Of a stretch of DNA of 64,000 nucleotides, positions 52,318 to 60,824 are shown piece after piece; the stretch's first letter is position 1, and the number at the start of each line of letters is the position of its first letter. Both the position numbers and the translations under genes were made by a program. Source of the DNA: an uncultured Oscillospiraceae bacterium (GTDB lineage: Bacteria; Bacillota; Clostridia; Oscillospirales; Oscillospiraceae); NCBI GenBank assembly GCA_910589155.1, contig CAJURY010000007.1, positions 30,360-94,359 of the forward strand. Direction: 5' to 3'. The notes below the pieces were generated by a model. The model was not told where the DNA came from. It saw only the letters and a program-made list of their open reading frames with translations, and made no database searches.

Positions 52318-52626
52318 ATGGTGTTGATAATTCTTATTCTATCCATGTCCGTTCGCGGCCGGAAAAGAGAAACCGGAATCTTGCTGGCGGCCGGCATCTC
52401 CAAGCCTACGGTTGTTCTCCAATATGTGCTGGAAACCCTTCTGATTGCAGCAGCAGCTTTTCCTCTGGCCTATCTGTCCAGCAGACAGGCGGCTGGAATC
52501 TTGGGAACTCTGTTTGGCAAAACCGCAGAGAACGTGGTTGTAACATCCCAGCACTTTACACTGACGGCGACAGTGGGGAGTGTCCTGCTACCATACCTAC
52601 GTCAAGTTACCCGCAGGAGAGGATGA
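52318..52626 (+). pseudogene. FtsX-family ABC transporter permease fragment
   Basis: About 88 residues match the C-terminal membrane part of an FtsX/MacB-type permease (LSMSVRGRKRETGILLAAGI, then a hydrophobic FPLAYLSSRQAAG segment). The similarity begins abruptly just after the tRNA-like scar and stops at about 52585, where the frame runs into unrelated sequence (LPYLRQVTRRRG). Both ends therefore look like recombination junctions. The missing halves are not in the window. Confidence 0.7.
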
Positions 52627-52629
52627 ACC

Positions 52630-52980
52630 GTGATTGTCCACATGAACTATCAGCAGTACCGCACAGCCCGGAAACTGGTACATAGCTGTTGCAATTATGA
52701 CGGCGGGTGCTGCTTGCTTCTGGACAACGGTGAGGAATGTGTTTGTCCGCAGAGCATTACTTACTCGCTGACCTGCAAATGGTTTCGTGCCGCCGTCCTG
52801 CCGCTGGACGCTGGCCTGTGCGCTGCCCTGCTCTACCGCGACCGCATGAAGCCCTGTGCCATTTGCGGTAGCTACTTTGTACCAAAATCCAACCGGACAA
52901 AATACTGTTTGGAATGTGCTGAACAGGAGCGGCGGCGTAAGACCCGTGACCGAGTGCGCCGACATAGGGCTGATATGTAA
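52630..52980 (+). CDS. cysteine-rich VLP-type mobile-element protein
   Basis: A 116-residue protein of the cysteine-rich VLP family common in clostridial integrative elements. Conserved parts are YQQYRTARKLVHSCCNYDGG, LLLDNGEECVCPQSI, WFRAAVLPLD, and a zinc-finger-like CAICGSYFVPKSNRTKYCLEC. The start is GTG at 52630 after GGAGAGG. The function is unknown. It is the first gene of the replication/recombination block. Confidence 0.85.
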   Translation: MIVHMNYQQYRTARKLVHSCCNYDGGCCLLLDNGEECVCPQSITYSLTCKWFRAAVLPLDAGLCAALLYRDRMKPCAICGSYFVPKSNRTKYCLECAEQERRRKTRDRVRRHRADM

Positions 52981-53112
52981 CGCTTTAGGCATTTTCAAAG
53001 CCTTGCAATTCAAGGGTTTCCGGGCGCTGGTCAATAGGGGGGCTGATACTTTTCCCATCCAGCACCCCGGAAGGCCCTCAGACGGCCCGCAACGGAGCAA
53101 CAAGGCCAGGAG

Positions 53113-53847
53113 GTGAAACCTATCGCAGACTACATGAAAAAAGATAGCAAGCTGCTCCCATATCTGCCCTATCCCCGGTTCCTCCTGGACGTGGATTTAA
53201 CCCAAACCGCCAAGGTTCTATATGCCGTTCTTTTGGACAGAGCCAACCTCTCCCGCGTCAATGGCTGGATGGACGAGGATGGAAATATCTACATCGTCTT
53301 TCCGCTCAACAAGATTGCTGATCTGGTGGACAAAGGTCCCTCAACTGTCAAGAACGCATTGACCGAATTGGAAACGGCGGGGCTGATTGAGCGTCGGCGC
53401 TGTGGGAACGGGATGCCAAATCGTATCTATGTGAAGCAGCCAGACAGCCAGGATATTGACCGCCTGATGGACAAAAAACTGGCTGTCAAACGGCCAGAAA
53501 ATTGGCCTGCTGATAGCCAAAAAGTTGGCCGTCAGATAGCCAGAAAACTGGCCCCTAATAAAATAGGTAGTAGTAACTTGAAGAATAACTTGAGTAGAGT
53601 GAGTGATAGCGCCCATGTGCAAGGCCGCTATCAGAATGTTTTCCTTTCGGATACGGAGATAGCCGAACTGCAAGCGGAGTTGCCCGACCTCTGGCAGCAG
53701 TATGTGGAAAAGCTGTCCGAGTACATGGCCTCCACAGGCAAGACCTACCAGAACCATGCCGCCACCATTCGCCGCTGGGCAGCGGAGGACAGGCGCAAGG
53801 GCAAGAGCATACCAGATTACACTTACGAGGAGGGCGATAGCCTATGA
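53113..53847 (+). CDS. replication initiator protein A (RepA_N type)
   Basis: A protein of about 240 residues with the RepA N-terminal domain (SKLLPYLPYPRFLL, TAKVLYAVLLDRANLS, then the wing FPLNKIADLVDKGPSTVKNALTELETAGLIERRR) typical of element-borne initiators. It presumably starts replication of the excised circle. The start is uncertain: GTG at 53113 touches AGGAGG, and ATG at 53134 (MKKDSKLLPY) is 20 bases away. The next gene overlaps by four bases. Confidence 0.88.
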   Translation: MKPIADYMKKDSKLLPYLPYPRFLLDVDLTQTAKVLYAVLLDRANLSRVNGWMDEDGNIYIVFPLNKIADLVDKGPSTVKNALTELETAGLIERRRCGNGMPNRIYVKQPDSQDIDRLMDKKLAVKRPENWPADSQKVGRQIARKLAPNKIGSSNLKNNLSRVSDSAHVQGRYQNVFLSDTEIAELQAELPDLWQQYVEKLSEYMASTGKTYQNHAATIRRWAAEDRRKGKSIPDYTYEEGDSL

Positions 53848-54671
53848 ATGATTTTGACAGCATTGTGAAGCGAATGACCGTGACCAAGTTGGAGCCAGGA
53901 GACTACACCGGGGCGGATGGGCTTTTGTACTGCGGGAAGTGCCGCACTCCCAAGCAGTTTCGCATGGACAAGCCGCCGTTGGAGGGGCGGCTGCTCCCCT
54001 GCCCCTGCCGGTGTGAGCAGGAACGCATTGACCGGGAGACAGCGGAGCAGGAGGCCCGTCGGCATCTTCAGACCGTAAGGGACTTGAAGCAGCAAGGTTT
54101 TACCGACCCGGCTATGCGCGATTGGACATTTGCCAATGACAACGGCAAATGCCCGCAGATGAAACACGCCCATTTCTATGTCGAGCATTGGGACACTATG
54201 CTGGCAGAGAACATCGGTTATCTGCTGTGGGGCGGTGTCGGCACCGGAAAAAGCTACTTTGTGGGATGTATCGCAAATGCGCTGATGGAGCGTGAGATCA
54301 CCGTCCGCATGACGAATTTTGCGTTGATTCTGAACGATTTGACAGCCAGCTTCGAGGGCCGCAATCAGTACATATCCAAGCTTTGCCGCGCCCTGCTGCT
54401 TATCATTGACGATTTTGGCATGGAGCGCGGGACGGAGTACGGATTGGAGCAGGTCTATAACGTGATTGACAGCCGCTACCGCAGTAAGAAGCCGCTGATC
54501 GTCACCACCAACATTCCCCTCCAAGATTTGCAGCATCCCCAGGATACCGCCCATGCCCGTATCTATGACCGCCTGCTGGAAATGTGCGCCCCCATTCGCT
54601 TCTCTGGTGAGAACTTCCGTAAGGCTACAGCGCAGGACAAGTTGGCGCGGCTGAAAAATTTGATGGACTGA
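53844..54671 (+). CDS. DnaC/IstB-like helicase-loader ATPase
   Basis: A 275-residue AAA+ ATPase. It has a zinc-binding N-terminus (CGKCRTPKQF, CPCRC), then Walker A GGVGTGKSYF (about residue 130), Walker B LLLIIDDFGME, and sensor/Arg regions (ITTNIPLQDL-like). It is the usual partner of RepA in these elements and probably loads the helicase. ATGA overlap with repA. Confidence 0.9.
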   Translation: MNDFDSIVKRMTVTKLEPGDYTGADGLLYCGKCRTPKQFRMDKPPLEGRLLPCPCRCEQERIDRETAEQEARRHLQTVRDLKQQGFTDPAMRDWTFANDNGKCPQMKHAHFYVEHWDTMLAENIGYLLWGGVGTGKSYFVGCIANALMEREITVRMTNFALILNDLTASFEGRNQYISKLCRALLLIIDDFGMERGTEYGLEQVYNVIDSRYRSKKPLIVTTNIPLQDLQHPQDTAHARIYDRLLEMCAPIRFSGENFRKATAQDKLARLKNLMD

Positions 54672-54683
54672 AAGGAGTTGCCT

Positions 54684-54872
54684 ATGAAAAAAGCCCAACA
54701 GGATAAACCTGCCACACCCAAGGCCAAGGACAAGCCCCGGTTCATTGTGACCCGCGAATATAGCGGCAGTCAGAGCATGAGAGCCGCTTTTGAGCAGGCC
54801 ATTGAATCCCAGGCTTGCGGTCAATTTGAATCCTGGCTTGAAAAGAAGGAGCGCGGTAAAAATGCCTGTTGA
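54684..54872 (+). CDS. TnpW-like transposon-encoded small protein
   Basis: A 62-residue basic protein with the TnpW pattern (RFIVTREYSGSQSMRAAFEQ) found before large serine recombinases of Tn4451-like elements. The start is ATG at 54684, six bases after AAAGGAG. The function is unknown. Confidence 0.82.
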   Translation: MKKAQQDKPATPKAKDKPRFIVTREYSGSQSMRAAFEQAIESQACGQFESWLEKKERGKNAC

Positions 54873-54934
54873 AAAATTTGCCGAAGCATGGTATCATGAA
54901 CGTATCGTGTCCCTGTTCATTAAGGAGATTACCA

Positions 54935-56578
54935 ATGAACAGGAAAAATAAATCTGCCCCGTCCGTCACTGCTCTGTACTGTCGGTTGTCCATTGAGGAC
55001 GGGCGGGAAAACGAGAGCATGAGCATCAGCAATCAAAAAGCCCTGCTGCGTGACTTTGCTGAGAAAAACGGCCTGCTGGATTACGAATTTTACGTTGATG
55101 ACGGTTACACAGGCCGTAATTTCAACCGTCCTTCGTTCCAGCGGATGATTGCCGACATTGAGGCTGGGAAGGTCAAATGCGTCATCACGAAAGACCTTTC
55201 CCGCCTGGGCCGGAACTACATCGAGGCTGGCAGCTACATCGAAATCTTCTTCCCGCGCCATAATGTCCGCTATATCGCTGTTACCGATGGCGTGGACAGC
55301 CTGAACCGGCAGGAGATGGACATTACCCCGTTCAAAAATATCCTAAACGATATGTATAGCCGGGATATTTCCAAGAAAGTGCTGGCAGGCTGGATGGCCC
55401 GCTCCCGGCAGGGGAAATTCCTGGGCGGTCCCACTCCCTACGGCCTTATGCGTGACCCCAACGATCACGGGCATCTGATTATTGACCCGGAAACTGCCCC
55501 TACGGTAAAGCTGGTGTTTGATCTGGCGCTGAACGGGTACGGCACGATGAAGATTGCCAAGCACCTGTTAGAGCGTAAAATCCCGATTACACGCATTAAA
55601 GAGCCTGTGGAATCCGAAGTCCGCTATTATTCGTGGAGCGGTTCGGTGATTGGAAAAATGCTCCGTAACCCGGTCTACAAGGGCGATCATGTGGTTTGCA
55701 AGTGCCACCAAAAGGCCATTCGCTCCAATACGGTGAACTTTATTCCTCGTGACCAGTGGGAGATTATCGAGAATTGCCATGAGGCCATTGTCAGCCGGGA
55801 GCAGTGGGACAGGGTGCAAAAGCTGATTGACCGCCGCCCGCCCATCATGCAGGGGAATAGTTGCCCCTTTTATAATCTGTTCCACGGTCTTGTCTACTGC
55901 GCCACCTGTGGGAAATCCATGCAGGTACGCTATGAGAAAGTCGGCAGAACCGGGAAGAACCGCTTCACCGGAGAAATGCGGGAACCGATTGACAAGGCGT
56001 ATTACATTTGCCAGACCTATAACCGGCTGGGGAAGAATGCCTGCACCAGCCATAAGATTGAAGCCCGCGACCTCTACAATCTGGTGCTGTCGGACATCAT
56101 GGAGCATGGAAAAATGGCCTTGCAAGATGCAGAAGCGTTCTATGGGCGGCTGACCCATCGGCTGGAGCAGCGGTATTCCATTGACGAAAAAAGTCTGAAA
56201 AAGGAACGGGACGCTCTTGCGAAGCGCAACCAGGAAATCGACAAGATGTTCATGAGCCTGTACGCTGACAAGGCAAAGGGCATCCTGACCGAGCGGCGGT
56301 TCCTCCGTATGACGGATACGCTGGAGCAGGAGCAGTCAGATAACAAATCCCGGATGCAGGCAATTACGGACGAGTTGCGCATTGCCAGCAGCGCGGACAG
56401 CGATGTGCGGCGGTTCATTGGAGAAATCCGGGAGTATGCGTCCATCACGGAGTTGGACGAGGCGATCTTGAACCGGCTGATTGATAAAATCATTATCAGC
56501 GCAGTTGAGGTTATTGACGGCGAAAAGGTTCAGAAAGTCCGTATCATTTACAACTTTGTTGGAGAACTTGCGGGTTAA
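54935..56578 (+). CDS. large serine recombinase (TnpX-like)
   Basis: A 547-residue large serine recombinase. The N-terminal resolvase domain has the catalytic Ser19 in ALYCRLSIEDG, FYVDDGYTGRNFNRPSFQRM and KDLSRLGRNYIEAG. A recombinase domain follows (PTPYGLMRDPNDHGHLIIDP), then a zinc beta ribbon (HGLVYCATCGKSM ... NACTSHKI) and a C-terminal coiled coil. It cuts and rejoins the element at attachment sites. The start is MNRKNKSAP after AAGGAG. Such genes usually mark one end of the element. Confidence 0.93.
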   Translation: MNRKNKSAPSVTALYCRLSIEDGRENESMSISNQKALLRDFAEKNGLLDYEFYVDDGYTGRNFNRPSFQRMIADIEAGKVKCVITKDLSRLGRNYIEAGSYIEIFFPRHNVRYIAVTDGVDSLNRQEMDITPFKNILNDMYSRDISKKVLAGWMARSRQGKFLGGPTPYGLMRDPNDHGHLIIDPETAPTVKLVFDLALNGYGTMKIAKHLLERKIPITRIKEPVESEVRYYSWSGSVIGKMLRNPVYKGDHVVCKCHQKAIRSNTVNFIPRDQWEIIENCHEAIVSREQWDRVQKLIDRRPPIMQGNSCPFYNLFHGLVYCATCGKSMQVRYEKVGRTGKNRFTGEMREPIDKAYYICQTYNRLGKNACTSHKIEARDLYNLVLSDIMEHGKMALQDAEAFYGRLTHRLEQRYSIDEKSLKKERDALAKRNQEIDKMFMSLYADKAKGILTERRFLRMTDTLEQEQSDNKSRMQAITDELRIASSADSDVRRFIGEIREYASITELDEAILNRLIDKIIISAVEVIDGEKVQKVRIIYNFVGELAG

Positions 56579-56588
56579 GTATCTTTAC

Positions 56589-56624
56589 GATCAATTCCCT
56601 TCCTCCATCGGAGGGGGATTGATT
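56589..56624 (+). terminator. stem-loop after the recombinase gene
   Basis: CAATTCCCTTCCTCC pairs with GGAGGGGGATTGATT, with few mismatches, over a three-base loop. There is no U-tract. It may be a terminator or the element's end structure. The 118-base gap to the next gene holds nothing else recognisable. Confidence 0.5.
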
Positions 56625-56696
56625 GTAGAGAATTGGCATATAAGCGCTTCTTAAAGCAATTTAGTTGCATTTTGTTTCAATGGTGGGTATGATTAT

Positions 56697-57989
56697 ATGA
56701 GACAAGCTGATAGTGCGATTAAAGGATACATATATCAATTCAATAAGTCTTTGGAAGAAATCTTATGTGCGAGTGATGATGATTCTATTACGCTTGAGGG
56801 ATGTATTGAGGATATTGATATTACAACCTTCGAGGGAATCACTACTATACAATGCAAATATCATGAAGACCAATCTTATCAAATGTCGAGAGTAGCTGTA
56901 CCGATTCTTGAAATGCTTTGCCACTTTAGCACCTGCACAGCACTTGGAAAATGTCCAAAGTATATCCTATATGCCTATTTTAAAGACAATACTGCAAGCC
57001 CGGCTCTAAGCGACTTTAAATCATTTATTTCTACAACCACAAACAAAGAAATATGGGCAAAATTTTTTCATCAAATATATGAAATTTCTGAACCAGATAT
57101 ACTCGTTATTGCCAACAAAGAGCGAAAAACGCAGCCAGAAAGAGGAATTCTCTATAAATATTATGAATCTAACCAGAGTACATTAAAACTTAAAGTGGAC
57201 ATTGACCAGTTTTGGGAACAGTTTACATACATTCAAGCCGAAAAATACGATGTTCTCAAAAAGCGAGTCATTGATCTATTATCTGAAATTGTTGATCAGG
57301 ACACTGCTCACAACTTGTACTATCCAAACGCTTTCTCATTAGTAGCTGACTTATCCTCCAAACATAACGTAGCAGAACGCATAATTACAAAAAAGCAACT
57401 ATTGAATCAATTGTCAGAAGAAAAGTCTGTCCTATTAACACGGTGGGTTATCGAGATAACGGAAAAGAAATCAATACTTCGACAGAAAAAATTATATCTT
57501 TCCAGCCTTTTCCACCCCAATTCTGAAGTTAGAGCATTTGTTTTTACTGATGAATTTTTAGATCAAAGTAATAGCGAATTGATTCCTTTTATTCGACGAT
57601 ATATTGAGAAGTACTACAAAAAACCTACGTTGCAAAAACCTCCCATCTTCATTTTTGGAGATAATCATGATAATAAAATCAAAGATATTATTATTTCTCT
57701 TCATAATTATCAGCAATCAGTTAATAGCGGCGTTGTTGCGGGGGTTTTTATGGAAGACAGTTTTGTGAACAATACTGACTGTGCGGCTAATTTCAAGTGC
57801 AAAATTACCTCTCTTCGCAATATCGATGATCGCCTTTTAGAGAGATGCCAAGTCGACCAACTTTTTTGGGTAGGGAAAATGCCTATCCTATTTAACAGCG
57901 AACAATTTACTAAAGAGTTGTTGGATATTCAGGACTTACATACGCTTAAATATCTTGTTGGATTAGAAACAACATTGGAGGGTACATAA
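56697..57989 (+). CDS. putative defence nuclease (Cap4/DUF4297-like N-terminus)
   Basis: A 430-residue protein. The first 80 residues look like a PD-(D/E)XK nuclease of the Cap4/DUF4297 type: IKGYIYQFNKSLEEIL, then an acidic strand (LEGCIEDIDI, Glu34/Glu38/Asp39) and IQCKYHE with the Gln52-x-Lys54 pair. The remaining about 340 residues have no family I recognise and may bind the ATPase or sense a target. The stop overlaps the ATG of the HerA gene (TAATG), so the two are translationally coupled. The gene is clearly AT-richer than its neighbours. It resembles the nuclease half of known HerA-nuclease anti-phage pairs. The ribosome site is weak (GGTGGG). Confidence 0.7.
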   Translation: MRQADSAIKGYIYQFNKSLEEILCASDDDSITLEGCIEDIDITTFEGITTIQCKYHEDQSYQMSRVAVPILEMLCHFSTCTALGKCPKYILYAYFKDNTASPALSDFKSFISTTTNKEIWAKFFHQIYEISEPDILVIANKERKTQPERGILYKYYESNQSTLKLKVDIDQFWEQFTYIQAEKYDVLKKRVIDLLSEIVDQDTAHNLYYPNAFSLVADLSSKHNVAERIITKKQLLNQLSEEKSVLLTRWVIEITEKKSILRQKKLYLSSLFHPNSEVRAFVFTDEFLDQSNSELIPFIRRYIEKYYKKPTLQKPPIFIFGDNHDNKIKDIIISLHNYQQSVNSGVVAGVFMEDSFVNNTDCAANFKCKITSLRNIDDRLLERCQVDQLFWVGKMPILFNSEQFTKELLDIQDLHTLKYLVGLETTLEGT

Positions 57990-59761
57990 TGATTGAAATA
58001 GGAAAAGTTATTAGCAGTAAGCCTGGCAATATCATTGTGTTGCTTGATAGCATTGAGGTGTTTGAGCGGAATAAGGATAGGCTTCGTATATCCCGCTATG
58101 TTTCAATAGAGGATGGTAATAATTCGAATATTCTTGCGTCAATTCGTGATATTGCAGCAGTGCAATCCCCTAATGCAGATACAATTAATTATACGATAAC
58201 TTGCTCTCCCATTGGATGCTATTTTGACTTTGATGGGATAATAAATTTTAAGCAAGGAGGTGTAAATCTACCTTCACCCACAGAGCCGGCATATCTTCCC
58301 GATGATGATGTCATAAACTCTATATTTAGCAGTAATCAAAACTTTTCTTTTTTCATTGGAAAACTTTCAAATAACGACTCTATTGAGTATTATGTTGATG
58401 GCAATAAATTCTTCGGAAAGCATATTGCTGTCGTAGGATCTACTGGTTCAGGAAAGTCATGTTCTGTTGCTCGCCTGCTACAAACAGCTATGCAGATTGA
58501 GAAAGGGCATAACAAGAACAAACCAATTACCAAAAATACACATGTCATCATATTTGATATTCATTCAGAATACCAAACGGCATTTTCTCTTGAGGACGAT
58601 GAACAATTTCACCTAAATGTCCTTGATGTAGAAAAACTTTGCCTGCCATATTGGTTAATGAATTCACAAGAACTAGAAGAATTGTTTATTGAAAGTAATG
58701 AGATGAATTCTCATAACCAAATATCTCAGTTTAAAAAGGCAGTAATTCTTAGTAAAGAAAAGCATAATCCAGGAATGACACATATCAATTATGATACACC
58801 GGTTTATTTTGACATTAGAGAAGTATATAGGTACATTAAGAACAAAAATCATGAGGTAATTTCAAAAAATGATTCAGATGGACATAAACCTAAACGCCAG
58901 GATGGCTCGTTGGTTGAGAATCCCGATACGACTTACTTGGATGAAGAAATAGTCTTTACAGCTACAAGCAATACCAAAGACAACAAGGCAACTAACGGCC
59001 CATATAATGGGGAATTTGAACGTTTTGTAACTCGGTTAGAAACTAAACTTTCAGATAAACGTCTCAAGTTTATTACTGCTCCAGTGAAACATGATGGTAT
59101 GGCATTTACGACAGAAGACTTTGACCAATTGCTTCAGCAATTCCTGGGCTATATTGACCAAAGCAATGTCACAATTATTGATTTAAGCGCAATTCCATTT
59201 GAAGTTCTTAGTATTGTAGTTAGTTTGCTTTCACGTATTATATTTGATTTTGCGTTCCACTATTCAAAAATAAGACATACTACTGGTGAAGTTAATGATA
59301 TACCGTTTATGCTTGTTTGTGAGGAAGCCCATAACTACATACCTAAAACCGGTGGAGCGGAATATGCATCATCACGGCACTCAATTGAACGGATCGCAAA
59401 AGAAGGACGAAAATACGGTCTTACTTTAATGGTGGTTAGTCAACGGCCATCAGAAGTATCTGAAACAGTTTTTTCTCAATGCAACAATTTTGTGGTATTA
59501 AAACTTACCAATGTAAACGACCAAAGCTATATTAAAAATCTTCTGCCTGACAATAATGCGACTTTAGTTGACATTCTTCCTACACTCTCTGCTGGTGAGT
59601 GCCTTGTTGTTGGAGATGCCGTTCCTTTGCCAGCAATAGTAAAAATGGAAATGCCTTCCCCGATTCCGAGTTCTAGTGATGTTAGAGTATATGATGAATG
59701 GAATAAGGATTGGGTCAATATTGCGTTCACGGATATTATAAAGCGCTGGAGAAAAGAATGA
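57989..59761 (+). CDS. HerA-family ATPase (DUF87-type) of a two-gene defence cargo
   Basis: A 590-residue HerA/FtsK-superfamily ATPase. An N-terminal HAS-barrel-like region (about 1-90) precedes Walker A GSTGSGKS (150-157) and VIIFDIHSEY. Walker B with the catalytic Glu is LVCEEAHNYIP (about 440-450), and SQRPSEVSETVFSQCNNFVVLKL is the sensor region, all as in archaeal HerA. It probably forms a hexamer that translocates on DNA together with the upstream nuclease. The same AT-rich composition and one-base overlap show that the pair moved as a unit. It is followed by a strong terminator. Confidence 0.9.
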   Translation: MIEIGKVISSKPGNIIVLLDSIEVFERNKDRLRISRYVSIEDGNNSNILASIRDIAAVQSPNADTINYTITCSPIGCYFDFDGIINFKQGGVNLPSPTEPAYLPDDDVINSIFSSNQNFSFFIGKLSNNDSIEYYVDGNKFFGKHIAVVGSTGSGKSCSVARLLQTAMQIEKGHNKNKPITKNTHVIIFDIHSEYQTAFSLEDDEQFHLNVLDVEKLCLPYWLMNSQELEELFIESNEMNSHNQISQFKKAVILSKEKHNPGMTHINYDTPVYFDIREVYRYIKNKNHEVISKNDSDGHKPKRQDGSLVENPDTTYLDEEIVFTATSNTKDNKATNGPYNGEFERFVTRLETKLSDKRLKFITAPVKHDGMAFTTEDFDQLLQQFLGYIDQSNVTIIDLSAIPFEVLSIVVSLLSRIIFDFAFHYSKIRHTTGEVNDIPFMLVCEEAHNYIPKTGGAEYASSRHSIERIAKEGRKYGLTLMVVSQRPSEVSETVFSQCNNFVVLKLTNVNDQSYIKNLLPDNNATLVDILPTLSAGECLVVGDAVPLPAIVKMEMPSPIPSSSDVRVYDEWNKDWVNIAFTDIIKRWRKE

Positions 59762-59762
59762 A

Positions 59763-59811
59763 AATAAATGAGTTATGCCTCAAATTGGGGTGTAACTCAT
59801 TTATTTTTTAA
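59763..59811 (+). terminator. terminator of the nuclease-HerA cargo
   Basis: AAATAAATGAGTTA pairs perfectly with TAACTCATTTATTT, followed by a T-run, right after the herA stop. Confidence 0.92.
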
Positions 59812-59841
59812 TTCACCACTTGACAATGTTGCAGAGAGCTT

Positions 59842-60126
59842 ATGACGCCGGACGAGGTTCGTATGCTGGATAACCGGTATGCGCTGCTGTTCATTCGGGG
59901 TGAAAGACCTATTCTGGACGAAAAATACAATTTACTAAGGCACCCCAATATAACTTTCACCACAGATGGCAAAGGAAAACCCTATGTCCATGGCAGTGCA
60001 GAAAATGCCGTTGCCACCATTTCTGTTACGTCTGATTCTGCAACGAAACTGCCAGAACAGGAAACGCTGGAAACTGCGTATGAGCTTCTATCCGACGAGG
60101 AGGTAGAGGCTCTTTTCGATTTTTAA
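59842..60126 (+). pseudogene. VirD4/TraG coupling-protein C-terminal fragment
   Basis: The 94 residues starting MTPDEVRMLDNRYALLFIRGERP and ending SDEEVEALFDF are the C-terminal tail of a VirD4/TraG conjugation coupling protein. The similarity seems to extend a few codons upstream (REL) and then stops at the cargo junction; the ATPase body is absent. It is followed by the other conjugation genes in their usual order, so the cargo has replaced or interrupted most of virD4. Confidence 0.75.
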
Positions 60127-60153
60127 TAACCAATGATTAGGAGAATTTCTACC

Positions 60154-60516
60154 ATGAGAAAATTATTTTTTAAGTGCATCAGAAAAGGCAGCAAGACCAT
60201 TTCCCACAATTTCACGCTGGAGCGTAAAGTCAAGCGGAGCTGCCGCGCTGTAATTGCAGCGTTGAACTTCATACTTGCCAACGCTGTAACTGCCTTTGCC
60301 GCAGGCGACCCGATCACCGTTGTAAACAATCTGTCCGATTTTATTTTCGGTCTGATCCGCGCGGTCGGCTTGATTCTGCTGGGCTGGGGCATTGTGCAGG
60401 TGGGGCTATCCTTTCAGTCCCACGATCCCAGCCAGCGTTCCAACGGGTTTCTCACCCTTGCAGGCGGTATCGTTATCACCTTTGCAAAAGAAATCTTGAC
60501 CCTGATTACAGGCTGA
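60154..60516 (+). CDS. Maff2-family small membrane protein (VirB2/pilin-like)
   Basis: A 120-residue protein with two hydrophobic segments (VIAALNFILANAVTAFAAG; FIFGLIRAVGLILLGWGIVQVG) and a basic N-terminus. This is the Maff2 pattern found after virD4 in clostridial conjugative elements, where it is thought to be the pilin-like subunit. The start is ATG at 60154 after TAGGAGAA. Confidence 0.85.
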   Translation: MRKLFFKCIRKGSKTISHNFTLERKVKRSCRAVIAALNFILANAVTAFAAGDPITVVNNLSDFIFGLIRAVGLILLGWGIVQVGLSFQSHDPSQRSNGFLTLAGGIVITFAKEILTLITG

Positions 60517-60533
60517 AAGAAAGGAAGATTGCA

Positions 60534-60749
60534 ATGAAAAAATGCGAGTGCTATATCCACTCTCTGAAACAGGGAGAAACCCATGTTCTCGGTAAAGCGG
60601 CCATTATCAAGCGCTTGGGCGACAATGACTATCTGGCAGAGTATAACGGCGTGAAATGCCACGCAATTTTCAATCCCTTTGCCGGACGGTATTTTGTGGA
60701 CGATGTGTACGGCGTTATCCGCAATTCGCCCGACCGGGACAGCAGATAA
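60534..60749 (+). CDS. small conjugation-module protein of unknown function
   Basis: A 71-residue soluble protein (MKKCECYIHSLKQGETHVLG...), with AAAGGAAG upstream, 17 bases after the Maff2 gene. Its position between Maff2 and the TrbL-like gene is typical for this type of element. No domain recognised. Confidence 0.75.
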   Translation: MKKCECYIHSLKQGETHVLGKAAIIKRLGDNDYLAEYNGVKCHAIFNPFAGRYFVDDVYGVIRNSPDRDSR

Positions 60750-60824
60750 CGAAACAATACGGCATACGGGGCAGGCTGCAATCGGCGGTCTGCCCTCTAT
60801 CTACCGGAAAGGAGGAAACCTATT

